DNA from: Flavobacterium nackdongense
Lineage (GTDB): Bacteria > Bacteroidota > Bacteroidia > Flavobacteriales > Flavobacteriaceae
Assembly: GCF_004355225.1 (NCBI RefSeq)
Contig: NZ_CP037933.1
Coordinates: 930,001 to 994,000 of the forward strand
Reading direction: 5' to 3'
Length of the DNA: 64,000 bases
The stretch's first letter is position 1; every line of letters begins with the position of its first letter. Made by a program: the position numbers and the translations under genes. The notes under the pieces are model-generated. The model did no database searches and had not been told where the DNA came from. It saw only the letters and a list, made by a program, of their open reading frames with translations. This document shows, piece after piece, positions 26,430-35,344 of this stretch.

Positions 26430-26843
26430 ATGTTACAAAGAGTTCAAACCATATATTTATTTCTAGCTTTTGCTGCGACAGGTATTTTGCCTTTTTTCAT
26501 TCCATTATGGACAATGGCAGATGCTAAGGCCTATTTGTTTATGCACAACCAAGTGTATGTTGTTTTGTTTGGACTTAGTACTACGCTTTCCATTTTGAGT
26601 ATCATTTCATATAATAAAAGACAAAATCAATTTGTGATGGGCAGATTGAATATAATTTTAAATTTAATTTTATTAGGCTTATTTGTATATCGTTCGCTAA
26701 ATTTATCTGGAGAAACCCCCGCGGTTTCTGAGAAAGGTATTGGGATGTTTCTACCTGTTGTTGCTATCGTGTTGTTAGTCTTAGCTAACAAGGCCATCAA
26801 AAAGGACGAAGATCTTGTAAAATCTGTGGACCGTTTGAGATAA
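26430..26843 (+). CDS. DUF4293 membrane protein
   Basis: 137 residues with four hydrophobic segments (about 8-25, 38-58, 70-88, 100-122). The MLQRVQTIYLFLAF start is the hallmark of the Bacteroidota DUF4293 family. Function unknown. It is divergent from rho, which is a frequent neighbour in this lineage. A clear terminator follows. Confidence 0.85.
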   Translation: MLQRVQTIYLFLAFAATGILPFFIPLWTMADAKAYLFMHNQVYVVLFGLSTTLSILSIISYNKRQNQFVMGRLNIILNLILLGLFVYRSLNLSGETPAVSEKGIGMFLPVVAIVLLVLANKAIKKDEDLVKSVDRLR

Positions 26844-26873
26844 TCCTATAAACTTAGTTTATTAGTGCGAAGG

Positions 26874-26904
26874 AAACCCGAATGTAACAGTTCGGGTTTT
26901 TTTG
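26874..26904 (+). terminator. terminator of the DUF4293 gene
   Basis: 9-bp stem aaacccgaa/ttcgggttt followed by a T-run. Confidence 0.85.
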
Positions 26905-26906
26905 TT

Positions 26907-26940
26907 CCTCACCCCAACTCTCTACCAAGGAGAGGGAACC
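26907..26940. repeat. cctcacccc-type palindromic dispersed repeat
   Basis: Begins cctcaccccaactctc and folds on ctctc/gagag around ccaagg. It resembles a common dispersed repeat type in bacterial genomes. It is noncoding, just after the terminator, and its partly related layout (pyrimidine stem, short loop, purine stem) recalls stem 2 of the 41-bp element. Confidence 0.5.
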
Positions 26941-27031
26941 GAAACTGGAGAGGCTAAGGAAAAGAAGTCCAAATTGGAAAACTACAAATCATTATTATGA
27001 CAACTGCAATCTTCAATCTGAAATCTGAACA

Positions 27032-27526
27032 CTACCTCTTCCCTATTTCTATGATTTCCAAATCTTTTATTTTGTCGCCATCAATTACAAAACGCAGCAT
27101 CGTTCTCACTAGATGAAAACCGCTTTTTCCGGCAGCTCCAGGGTTCATATGCAAGAGATTGTGCTTTTTATCAAACATCACTTTTAAAATATGTGAATGT
27201 CCACAAATAAATAATTTTGGAGGATTTGCAGTCATCTCCGCTTTGATTGCAGGATTGTATTTTCCGGGATAACCGCCAATGTGAGTGATCCAAACGTCGA
27301 CACTTTCACACAAAAATCGGTTGTGCAACGGAAATTCCATTCGGGCTTTATCATTATCTATATTACCGTAAACACACCGTAATGGCTTTATTTTTTTAAT
27401 AGCATCCGTAACAACCAAATCACCAATATCGCCTGCGTGCCAAACTTCGTCAGCCTGAGATACATATTTTAAAATTGTATCATCAATATGACTGTGCGTA
27501 TCGGAAAGTAGGAGGATTTTTTTCAT
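27032..27526 (-). CDS. YfcE/MJ0936-type metallophosphoesterase
   Basis: 164-residue calcineurin-like phosphodiesterase. All blocks of the two-metal site are visible: SDTHSH (8-13), GDIGD (37-41), GNIDND (54-59), the THIGGYPGKY region and CGHSH with the closing HMNPGAAG. Substrate unknown for this small group. Heptamer-type repeat sequence lies beyond its stop (about 27003-27030). Confidence 0.88.
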   Translation of the reverse strand: MKKILLLSDTHSHIDDTILKYVSQADEVWHAGDIGDLVVTDAIKKIKPLRCVYGNIDNDKARMEFPLHNRFLCESVDVWITHIGGYPGKYNPAIKAEMTANPPKLFICGHSHILKVMFDKKHNLLHMNPGAAGKSGFHLVRTMLRFVIDGDKIKDLEIIEIGKR

Positions 27527-27560
27527 AGAAAATTTTAACTCAAAGTTGCAAAGTTATTAT

Positions 27561-27713
27561 TTAAGATTAAAGATTAACGATTTTAGATTTCAGAATTGGC
27601 AAAACTTTGAAATAAAACATAACCAATAAGATGGACAATCTTTGTAGATTTGCGTTTTTAATATTGGTTTCAATTTCTAATAAAATTTGAAATCTAAAAT
27701 CTGAAATCTGACC
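27561..27713. repeat. inverted heptamer-array element 2 (empty)
   Basis: Left arm about 27561-27596 (aagattaaagatta, ttagatttcag), right arm about 27687-27713 (gaaatctaaaatctgaaatctg), with a centre of about 90 bp without a gene. The right arm ends one base before the truA start codon. Confidence 0.6.
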
Positions 27714-28448
27714 TTGAGGTATTTTATAAAACTGGCATACAACGGAAGCAATTATCACGGATGGCAATACCAACCCAATGCCCCTTCTGTACAAGAAACA
27801 TTGAACAAAGCTTTTTCGGTAATTATGAATTCTGAAATCAATCTTATGGGAGCTGGGCGCACCGACACCGGTGTACACGCCAAAGAAATGTATGCGCATT
27901 TTGATTTCGAAAGTCCTTTTGACGCAGAAAATACAATACACAAACTCAATTCCTATTTGCCAAAAGACATCGTTATTTTTGATATTTTTCCAGTACACGA
28001 AGAGGCTCACGCTAGATTTGACGCCACAAAAAGAACCTATGAATATCATATTAGTACTTTTAAAGACGCTTTTTCGCAAGACGGAAGTTGGTATTATCAC
28101 AAAGAATTAGACCTTGAGCTCATGAATCAAGCTTCAAAATTATTATTCAATTATACCGATTTTCAATGTTTTTCTAAAGTCAATACCGATGTAAATACAT
28201 TTGATTGTACTATTTTTGAAGCCCATTGGCAACAAGCGAACAGTAAATTGGTATTTACCATTTCGGCCAATCGATTTTTGAGAAATATGGTGCGAGCTAT
28301 TGTGGGAACTTTAGTTTATGTAGGTTTGCATAAAATTACATTGGAAGATTTCAAAAACATTATAGCGAGTAAAAACCGCAGCGAAGCAGGATTTTCAGTT
28401 CCAGCACACGGCTTGTATTTGACAAAAATTGAATATGAATACTTATAA
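27714..28448 (+). CDS. truA: tRNA pseudouridine(38-40) synthase
   Basis: Isomerises U38-40 in the anticodon arm. 244 residues. The catalytic aspartate is D51 in GAGRTDTGVHA, and the C-terminal RFLRNMVRAIVGTLV segment is typical. The family N-terminus MRYFIKLAYNGSNYHGWQ requires a TTG start at 27714, which sits directly after a heptamer-repeat arm, so its leader is made of repeat DNA. Followed at once by another heptamer element. Confidence 0.94.
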   Translation: MRYFIKLAYNGSNYHGWQYQPNAPSVQETLNKAFSVIMNSEINLMGAGRTDTGVHAKEMYAHFDFESPFDAENTIHKLNSYLPKDIVIFDIFPVHEEAHARFDATKRTYEYHISTFKDAFSQDGSWYYHKELDLELMNQASKLLFNYTDFQCFSKVNTDVNTFDCTIFEAHWQQANSKLVFTISANRFLRNMVRAIVGTLVYVGLHKITLEDFKNIIASKNRSEAGFSVPAHGLYLTKIEYEYL

Positions 28449-28450
28449 AA

Positions 28451-28634
28451 GGTGGCAGATTTCAGATTTCAGGTTGCAGACGGCAGGTAGCAGGTTGAAA
28501 TAGATAATGAGATTGAAAATTTTATAAAAAAAATACATTAAAAAAATTAGTATATAAAGCAGCAAAAGGTATTTGTTTACAAATTTAGAATTCTGATTCT
28601 GAAATCTGAAATCTGCAACCTGAAATCTGCCCTC
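28451..28634. repeat. inverted heptamer-array element 3 (empty)
   Basis: Left arm about 28451-28497 (ggcagatttcagatttcagg and on), right arm about 28597-28634 (tgaaatctgaaatctgcaac and on), centre about 100 bp AT-rich without a gene. It lies between truA and the ABC transporter gene, 2 bp after one stop and 7 bp before the next start. Confidence 0.7.
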
Positions 28635-28641
28635 TAAAATT

Positions 28642-30414
28642 ATGAAAGCAAAAGCATTCGACACTCGACTTTTCAAAAGAATACTGCAATACACCAAGCC
28701 CTACAAAATGAGGTTCAACGGTGTGATTGTTTTTGCCATTTCGTTATCGATTTTTGCAGCTTTGCGTCCCTATTTATTGAAACAGACCGTCGATGAATAC
28801 ATAAAAACACAAGACAAATTTGGCCTTTTAGTGTACGTCAGTCTAATGGGTTTTGTTTTATTATTGGAAGTTTTTTCACAATTTTTCTTTGTTTTTTGGG
28901 CCAATTGGCTCGGACAAGATATCGTGAAAGACATTCGAAATAAAATGTTCAAACACATTCTAAGTTTCAAAATGAAGTATTTCGACAATGTGCCTGTAGG
29001 TCAATTGGTAACCCGTTCGGTTTCGGATATCGAAGCCATTGCACGCATTTTTAGTCAAGGATTGTTTATGATCATAAGTGATTTGATGAAAATGATTGTA
29101 GTGCTCATTTTTATGTTTTATATGAATTGGAAACTCACTTGGATTGTGCTTGTAGCGATGCCGGTTTTGGTGTTTTTTACCAGAATTTTTCAAAAGAAAA
29201 TGCAAATTGCCTTCGAGGAAGTCCGAACACAGATTGCCAATTTGAATTCCTTTGTTCAAGAACGTGTGACGGGAATGAAAATCGTTCAATTATTTCATCG
29301 GGAAGACATTGAATTCGAAAAATTCAAATCCATCAACGAAAAACATAAAAAAGCTTGGATAAAAACCATTTTGTACAACTCCATCTTCTTTCCTATTGCC
29401 GATATAATTTCGTCTTTAACGCTTGGTTTTGTTGTACTTTATGGTGGAATCAAAATATTAAATGGGGACAATTTCACCACCTTTGGCGATTTGTTTTCCT
29501 ACACTATGTTTATCGGAATGTTGTTCAATCCGTTGCGCCAAATTGCGGATAAATTCAACGAAATGCAACTCGGTATGATTGCTGCCAATCGTGTTTTCGA
29601 TATTCTGGACACTCAAGACCAAATTCAAGATACCGGAACTATTGAAGCGCCAATTTTCAAAGGAAGTATACAATTCAAACAGGTGCATTTTGGCTACATT
29701 GCCAATGAAGAAGTGATCAAAGGAATCGATTTGGATGTCAAAGCTGGCAAAACGATCGCGATTGTTGGATCGACTGGTGCTGGAAAATCGACCATTATCA
29801 ATTTATTAAATCGTTTTTACGAAATCAATAGCGGAACCATTTGCATCGATGACCACAACATCGAAAACTATACTTTGAGTTCGTTGCGCAAACAAATTGC
29901 AGTGGTTTTGCAAGACGTTTTCCTTTTTGCCGATACCATTTTCAATAATATTACCCTGAACAACCCGGATGTTTCTCGGGACCAAGTTTTGGCTGCAGCC
30001 AAAAAAATTGGCGTTCATAAATTCATTATGAGTTTACCCGATAATTATGATTTTGATGTTAAGGAACGCGGTGTAATGCTGTCTTCGGGACAACGTCAAT
30101 TGATAGCTTTTTTAAGAGCTTATGTTAGCAATCCGAGTATTCTTATTCTAGACGAAGCAACTTCTTCAATCGATACCTATTCCGAAGAATTGATTCAAAA
30201 AGCGACCGAAACCATTACCAAAGACAGAACCTCAATAGTAATTGCTCACCGACTCGCCACCATATTAAAAGCAAGTAAAATTGTTGTTATGGACAAAGGT
30301 TTAATTGTCGAGCAAGGAACACATCAGGAATTAGTCCTACTGGAAAATGGATATTACAAAAAACTATACGACTCTCAGTTTGCTGTAGAAATTGACGACT
30401 ACAACATTAATTAA
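28642..30414 (+). CDS. ABC exporter, fused permease and ATPase
   Basis: 590-residue half-transporter of the MsbA/MdlB type in the inner membrane, expected to work as a homodimer. Six spans lie within residues 20-310. The nucleotide-binding domain has Walker A GSTGAGKST (about 377-385), the signature LSSGQRQLIAF, Walker B SILILDEATSS and the H-loop IVIAHRLAT. Substrate unknown; lipid or drug export is possible. The DUF2238 gene follows after 15 bp. Confidence 0.92.
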   Translation: MKAKAFDTRLFKRILQYTKPYKMRFNGVIVFAISLSIFAALRPYLLKQTVDEYIKTQDKFGLLVYVSLMGFVLLLEVFSQFFFVFWANWLGQDIVKDIRNKMFKHILSFKMKYFDNVPVGQLVTRSVSDIEAIARIFSQGLFMIISDLMKMIVVLIFMFYMNWKLTWIVLVAMPVLVFFTRIFQKKMQIAFEEVRTQIANLNSFVQERVTGMKIVQLFHREDIEFEKFKSINEKHKKAWIKTILYNSIFFPIADIISSLTLGFVVLYGGIKILNGDNFTTFGDLFSYTMFIGMLFNPLRQIADKFNEMQLGMIAANRVFDILDTQDQIQDTGTIEAPIFKGSIQFKQVHFGYIANEEVIKGIDLDVKAGKTIAIVGSTGAGKSTIINLLNRFYEINSGTICIDDHNIENYTLSSLRKQIAVVLQDVFLFADTIFNNITLNNPDVSRDQVLAAAKKIGVHKFIMSLPDNYDFDVKERGVMLSSGQRQLIAFLRAYVSNPSILILDEATSSIDTYSEELIQKATETITKDRTSIVIAHRLATILKASKIVVMDKGLIVEQGTHQELVLLENGYYKKLYDSQFAVEIDDYNIN

Positions 30415-30429
30415 TTTAATTTATTCTTT

Positions 30430-31071
30430 ATGGCATTTACCATTGCAATTTCCAAAGATCGTACACCACTAAAAAAGAACATTTGGCTTCAAATTTTCAT
30501 TGTTTTTTTTCTGATAAACTGGGCGAATTCCTATATCGGAAATACAGATACCGCCAATTGGATCTTAGAAAACACCTTAGTATTTTTATTCCTAGGCTTT
30601 TTAGGGTTTAACTACAAAAAATTCCAATTTAGTGACCTGAGCTATTTGTTAATTTGTGTTTATTTATGCCTGCACGTGTATGGTTCAAAATATACTTATG
30701 CCGAAAATCCATTTGGTTATTGGTTAAAAGACGCACTCGATTTATCCCGAAATCATTACGACAGAATTGTACATTTTAGTTTTGGATTTTTATTGGCTTA
30801 CCCAATGCGTGAAATGTTTTTGAAATGGTTAAAATTCCCCGCTTGGGTCGCTTGGACCTTACCCATAGAAATCACACTTTCAATTAGTGCATTTTATGAA
30901 TTGATCGAATGGGCTGTTGCCGATGTGTTTTTCAAAGCTCAAGGAGACGCGTATTTGGGGACGCAAGGCGATATCTGGGATGCACAAAAAGATATTTTCT
31001 TGGCATTTATGGGCGCGATAATCGCTACAACAATTGTATCTTTTGTAAAAAAAGCGTTGAATATACGATAG
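30430..31071 (+). CDS. DUF2238 (YjdF-like) membrane protein
   Basis: 213 residues with about six hydrophobic segments. The family pattern is visible in NHYDRIVHFSFGFLLAYPMREM and FYELIEWAVADVF...GTQGDIWDAQKD, with conserved Asp, His and Glu in membrane-facing loops. Function unknown. Close spacing suggests co-transcription with the ABC exporter. Confidence 0.85.
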   Translation: MAFTIAISKDRTPLKKNIWLQIFIVFFLINWANSYIGNTDTANWILENTLVFLFLGFLGFNYKKFQFSDLSYLLICVYLCLHVYGSKYTYAENPFGYWLKDALDLSRNHYDRIVHFSFGFLLAYPMREMFLKWLKFPAWVAWTLPIEITLSISAFYELIEWAVADVFFKAQGDAYLGTQGDIWDAQKDIFLAFMGAIIATTIVSFVKKALNIR

Positions 31072-31136
31072 TCATTAAACAGAATTAAAGCTTTAGAATC
31101 TATTTGATATCTTCACTTTTTTATAAAATATTTTCT

Positions 31137-31144
31137 TAAATTTG
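31137..31144 (+). promoter_or_regulatory. -7 element upstream of lpdA with long leader
   Basis: TAAATTTG, preceded by tataaaatattttct (31122-31136), which is identical to the sequence before the -7 element at 35295. It would give a leader of about 135 nt for lpdA. Confidence 0.45.
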
Positions 31145-31174
31145 CCAACTGAATTTATTTTGAATATCACGAGC

Positions 31175-31264
31175 AAATGACTGGAGGTTTTGCTACTGCA
31201 TTTTTACCAAATTTAAATAAATAGAAAAAAAATGACACGAGGCTCGGCCGACTGCATTTTGTAC
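31175..31264 (+). repeat. imperfect direct duplication in the lpdA leader
   Basis: Two related segments, 31175-31205 and 31230-31261, both starting aaatgac, with gagg in the middle and ending actgcatttt. The second contains the palindrome tcggccga. No gene is encoded. Confidence 0.4.
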
Positions 31265-31287
31265 AAATAACAAATAAACAACAAGAA

Positions 31288-32676
31288 ATGAAATACGATA
31301 TTATAGTTTTAGGAAGTGGCCCAGGCGGATATGTAACGGCTATCAGAGCATCACAATTAGGCTTTAAAGTGGCCGTAATCGAAAAAGAAAGCCTTGGCGG
31401 AATCTGCTTGAATTGGGGTTGTATCCCTACGAAAGCTTTATTAAAATCGGCTCAGGTTTTTGACTACTTAAAACACGCCTCCGATTATGGATTGACTGTT
31501 TCTTCCTTCGATAAAGATTTCCCAGCGGTTGTTCAACGTAGCCGAAATGTGGCGCAAGGAATGAGCAAAGGAGTCACTTTCTTGATGAAAAAAAATAAAA
31601 TCGACGTTATTTTTGGTTTCGGAAAACTAAAAGCCGGAAAAAAAATAGATGTTACTGATGAAGCGGGAAAAATTACGGAATATTCAGCAGACCATATTAT
31701 CATTGCTACTGGTGCTCGTTCTCGTGAGTTGCCCAACTTGCCTCAAGATGGCGTAAAAGTAATTGGATACCGTCAAGCGATGACATTACCTACACAACCT
31801 AAAAAGATGATTGTTGTTGGTTCTGGAGCTATAGGTGTGGAATTTGCACATTTCTACAACTCAATGGGAACAGAAGTGACTATTGTAGAATTTATGCCCA
31901 ATGTAGTACCTGTTGAGGACGAAGATATTTCAAAACAATTTGAAAAATCATTGAAAAAATCAGGAATCAAAGTGATGACAAATTCTTCTGTAGAGCGCAT
32001 TGATACTACTGGTGCCGGAGTTAAAGCATTTGTAAAAACAGCCAAAGGAGAAGAAATCTTGGAAGCTGATATTTTATTATCTGCCGTTGGAATCAAAACC
32101 AACATCGAAAACATAGGATTGGAAGAAGTAGGAATTGCTACCGATAGAGATAAAGTATTGGTCAATGAATACAACCAAACCAATATTCCTGGATACTATG
32201 CTATTGGTGACATTACGCCGGGTCAGGCATTGGCGCACGTTGCTTCAGCTGAAGGAATTAACTGTGTAGAGAAAATTGCAGGAATGCACGTGGAGCCTAT
32301 CGATTATGGGAACGTTCCGGGTTGTACTTATGCAACTCCTGAAATTGCTTCTGTTGGATTGACTGAAAAGAAAGCTTTAGAATTAGGATACGAAATTAAA
32401 GTGGGTAAATTCCCATTCTCGGCTTCTGGAAAAGCGCAAGCTTCTGGAAATTCAGATGGTTTTGTAAAAGTAATATTCGATGCCAAATACGGTGAATGGT
32501 TGGGTTGTCATATGATTGGTGCTGGTGTTACCGATATGATTGCCGAAGCTGTTGTAGCTCGTAAACTTGAAACTACAGGTCACGAAATCCTAAAAGCTAT
32601 TCACCCTCACCCTACAATGAGTGAAGCGGTTATGGAAGCTGTTGCTGATGCTTATGGTGAAGTGATTCATTTGTAG
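31288..32676 (+). CDS. lpdA: dihydrolipoyl dehydrogenase
   Basis: FAD/NAD enzyme reoxidising lipoamide in 2-oxoacid dehydrogenase complexes. Redox-active disulphide C40/C45 in GGICLNWGCIPTK, FAD site VLGSGPGGYVTA at 7-18, NAD site VVGSGAIGVEFA, and the C-terminal active-site segment HPHPTMSEAV. 462 residues. It has its own terminator, and the other complex subunits are not nearby. Confidence 0.96.
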   Translation: MKYDIIVLGSGPGGYVTAIRASQLGFKVAVIEKESLGGICLNWGCIPTKALLKSAQVFDYLKHASDYGLTVSSFDKDFPAVVQRSRNVAQGMSKGVTFLMKKNKIDVIFGFGKLKAGKKIDVTDEAGKITEYSADHIIIATGARSRELPNLPQDGVKVIGYRQAMTLPTQPKKMIVVGSGAIGVEFAHFYNSMGTEVTIVEFMPNVVPVEDEDISKQFEKSLKKSGIKVMTNSSVERIDTTGAGVKAFVKTAKGEEILEADILLSAVGIKTNIENIGLEEVGIATDRDKVLVNEYNQTNIPGYYAIGDITPGQALAHVASAEGINCVEKIAGMHVEPIDYGNVPGCTYATPEIASVGLTEKKALELGYEIKVGKFPFSASGKAQASGNSDGFVKVIFDAKYGEWLGCHMIGAGVTDMIAEAVVARKLETTGHEILKAIHPHPTMSEAVMEAVADAYGEVIHL

Positions 32677-32701
32677 GTTAGAAAGTAGATTAGAAGTATA
32701 G

Positions 32702-32737
32702 AAATCCGTTTTGTGAAAGCAAAGCGGATTTTTTTTG
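32702..32737 (+). terminator. terminator of lpdA
   Basis: Stem aaatccg/cggattt with a T-run of eight. Confidence 0.8.
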
Positions 32738-32930
32738 TTTTATTATTTTCAAATTACAGCAATACAAAATAGTATTTACAAAATAGTAGGTTATCAATTG
32801 ATTTGTACGAAAAAAGTAATATATTTGATGAAATGTATATCCGAAACAAAACTTTGTCAATCTATCCAATTTTGGATTTATTGCAGCTAGATTGTAATGA
32901 TTATAAACGAGTTAGTAATATTTTAAAAAA

Positions 32931-33887
32931 ATGAACAGAAATTTAAAAAACACATTAATTGCTTTTGGAATTCCAACAATTTATGCAGTAGTCTTAAGAT
33001 TATTATTTGGCATCAAGGATTGGAATGGTATATTTTCAGTAATGTCGACCACTTTTCTGTTTTTTCTTCCTTCAATAATTGGGGCGTTAACCATTTATTT
33101 ATCAGACAAAGATAAAGTCAAAAAAATAAGTTATAGAATTTTTGCCCCTTGGATTCCTATATTTCTTTTTTTAGCAATCACCCTTTTACTCGCAATTGAA
33201 GGTTGGGCTTGTTGGTTGATGATTCTTCCTGTTTTTCTGATTGCAGCTTCTATCGGAGGTCTAGTAGGTGGTTATTTGAAACTTAATAAAATAAATGACA
33301 GATTAAATGTTTCTATATTAATTTTTCTCCCTTTATTAATATCACCTATTGAACAATTAATTGAAAAAATACCGGGAACATATGATGCATATACATATAT
33401 TGATATTAATTCTAACGCATACAAAATTTGGAATAATGTAACTCGAGTAAAAACTATAGAAAAAGAAGATGATACTGGATATTTAACAGAATTTTTAGGG
33501 TTTCCAAGACCTTTAAAAGCTGAATTAAATTTCAAAGGAATTGGCGCTTACAGAGAGGCTATTTTTACAAATGGCTTAATCTTTAGAGAAACCGTTACAG
33601 AATATCAAGAAAATAAAAAAATGGTGTTTTCTATTAGAGCAAACACATATGAAATACCATCCACTACTTTGGATGAGCATATTTTAATAGGTGGCAAATA
33701 TTTTGATGTTTTAGACGGAACTTACGAACTTGAAAAACTAGAAAAAAACAAATATCGTTTACATTTATACAGTAAGTTTAAAATGAATACAACCTTTAAT
33801 TTTTATGCTGGTTGGTGGGGAAAAATCATTATGCAGGATATTCAGAATAATATTTTAAGAATTGAAAAAAAAAGGGCAGAAGAATAA
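32931..33887 (+). CDS. membrane protein with C-terminal SRPBCC-like part
   Basis: 318 residues. Four or more hydrophobic segments occupy residues 8-150, followed by a soluble region (about 165-318) whose strand pattern and FNFYAGWWGKIIMQDIQNNILRIEKKRAEE ending resemble START/SRPBCC ligand-binding domains. I do not recognise a specific family. AT-rich; it stands alone between two terminators. Confidence 0.6.
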   Translation: MNRNLKNTLIAFGIPTIYAVVLRLLFGIKDWNGIFSVMSTTFLFFLPSIIGALTIYLSDKDKVKKISYRIFAPWIPIFLFLAITLLLAIEGWACWLMILPVFLIAASIGGLVGGYLKLNKINDRLNVSILIFLPLLISPIEQLIEKIPGTYDAYTYIDINSNAYKIWNNVTRVKTIEKEDDTGYLTEFLGFPRPLKAELNFKGIGAYREAIFTNGLIFRETVTEYQENKKMVFSIRANTYEIPSTTLDEHILIGGKYFDVLDGTYELEKLEKNKYRLHLYSKFKMNTTFNFYAGWWGKIIMQDIQNNILRIEKKRAEE

Positions 33888-34041
33888 AATAAGTGGTTAA
33901 CTGCCACTAATACAACGGATTTGGGCATTAGTCCTAAATTGAAAATGGTTCTGTTATAGAAGATTTATCAAATCCGAAAAATTGGCTTAATTTAGTCTCA
34001 AACCCGCTCTAGTACCAAAACAATTTATTTTTTTTATAAAT

Positions 34042-34586
34042 ATGGGAAAGCAATTAGATCAAATTACAACAGAATTACAAGAGTTCATTGAAAAGCAAAA
34101 AGTATTTTTTGTTGGAACCGCTTGCGCTGAAGGAACAATCAACGTATCTCCAAAAGGTACTGACTCCTTTAGAATAATTGATAGTACAACAATTGTTTGG
34201 TTGAATCTAACAGGTAGTGGAAATGAAACTGCAGCCCATGTATTAAAAAATAATAGAATGACTATCATGTTTTGTGCCTTCGAAGGAAAGCCAATGATTT
34301 TGAGACTATATGGAAAAGCAAAAATATACCATAAAAGAGATAGTAGTTTTCACAATTATTCCAGTTTATTCCCAGTTAATGCAGGTGCCAAACAAATAAT
34401 CGAAATGAATTTAGAATTAGTTCAAACTTCTTGTGCTATGCTGTCCCTTTTTTGGATTTCAAAGCCGAACGCACCACATTAAATGATTGGGCAGAAAAAC
34501 AAGGTGAGGATAAGATTGTAGACTATTGGAAAAGTAAAAATACCTTAAGTATTGATGGGTATGAAACGAAAATTCTAGAAGAATAA
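34042..34586 (+). pseudogene. pyridoxamine 5'-phosphate oxidase-like FMN protein, frameshifted
   Basis: The first 130 codons encode a PNPOx-like flavin-binding split-barrel protein (KVFFVGTACAEGTINVSPKGTDSFR, then TGSGNETAAHVL). After LVQTSC, near 34435, the frame is off by one. Frame 1 stops at 34482, while the other frame continues as DFKAERTTLNDWAEKQGEDK to a stop at 34586, the expected C-terminus. A single missing base in the SCGY codons explains it. Real mutation and sequencing error cannot be told apart here. Intact size would be about 181 residues. Confidence 0.8.
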
Positions 34587-34648
34587 TTAGATTTTATTTT
34601 AACTTGTTGTTCTTTGTATGACCATTAATTCCTAAAAATGAATAACCA

Positions 34649-34685
34649 AAAAACCGATTTGGAATAACATTCAAATCGGTTTTTT
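34649..34685. terminator. bidirectional terminator
   Basis: 13-bp perfect stem aaaaaccgatttg/caaatcggttttt with a 10-base loop, between the frameshifted gene and a convergent small gene. Confidence 0.85.
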
Positions 34686-34705
34686 AACTTCAACAGGAAA
34701 ATGAA

Positions 34706-35011
34706 TTAAGCCATAAACAAGGCTTTCTTTTGAAAGTTAAACAATACCAAATCATAAGGAACTAATTTTGGCGCAATGGCTTCAGAATCGGCATCGAATG
34801 TGATTCCGTTGTATTTTCGAAACAAATAAATTTCTTTCAAACAATTAGACAAACTCTGATGAATAGAAGTCGTGAAAGTTGGAATTTGTTTGTCTCCTAC
34901 CAATAAATCGATTTGATAATTGGAACTGCTTTTAGAGAGATTGTTACCAATAATTCGCAATGTAAATCTGGTCGGAATTCCGTGCTGTTTGCCTTGATAT
35001 TGTACTACCAT
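34706..35011 (-). CDS. small hypothetical protein
   Basis: 101 residues, no signal or membrane segment, predicted mixed alpha/beta. It starts MVVQYQGKQHGIPTRFTLRI. I do not recognise the family. Convergent with the frameshifted FMN-protein gene across a shared terminator. Confidence 0.55.
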   Translation of the reverse strand: MVVQYQGKQHGIPTRFTLRIIGNNLSKSSSNYQIDLLVGDKQIPTFTTSIHQSLSNCLKEIYLFRKYNGITFDADSEAIAPKLVPYDLVLFNFQKKALFMA

Positions 35012-35344
35012 AAATATTAAAGTTAAAGGTTGTTAAATTATTTTTTATGTTTTTGAATTAAAAAATTACCTAATTCTAATTATTAGTTCGTTTTAATACC
35101 GTATTAGCAAAAACAAACCTATAAATTATCATTATAACAAAGCTAGTAAATTTACTAGTAATGAAGCACCGAGAGCCTAATAAATCTTTCATAAAATTGA
35201 CTTTACAAATTCTAAATGCGTTTAAATCGATTTTAGAAGCGGAAACAATCAGGGCAATTTCAACGTTTGAAGTTATTTTCTATAAAATATTTTCTACATT
35301 TGCCTTGATTAACAAAGGGTTATTCAACAATTAAATTATACTAT
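35012..35344. other. intergenic region with 16-bp palindrome and promoter element
   Basis: 333 bp without a gene. It contains the perfect palindrome ctagtaaatttactag (35143-35158), which could be an operator, and a -7 element TACATTTG (35295-35302) that serves the oxygenase gene at 35345. Confidence 0.5.

Noticed and set aside
27567..28100. Minus-strand reading frame of 177 codons opposite truA
   Set aside because: It overlaps the well-supported truA and repeat arms, and its product resembles nothing.
28443..28697. Minus-strand reading frame of 84 codons
   Set aside because: Translates the repeat element and overlaps the ABC transporter start on the other strand.
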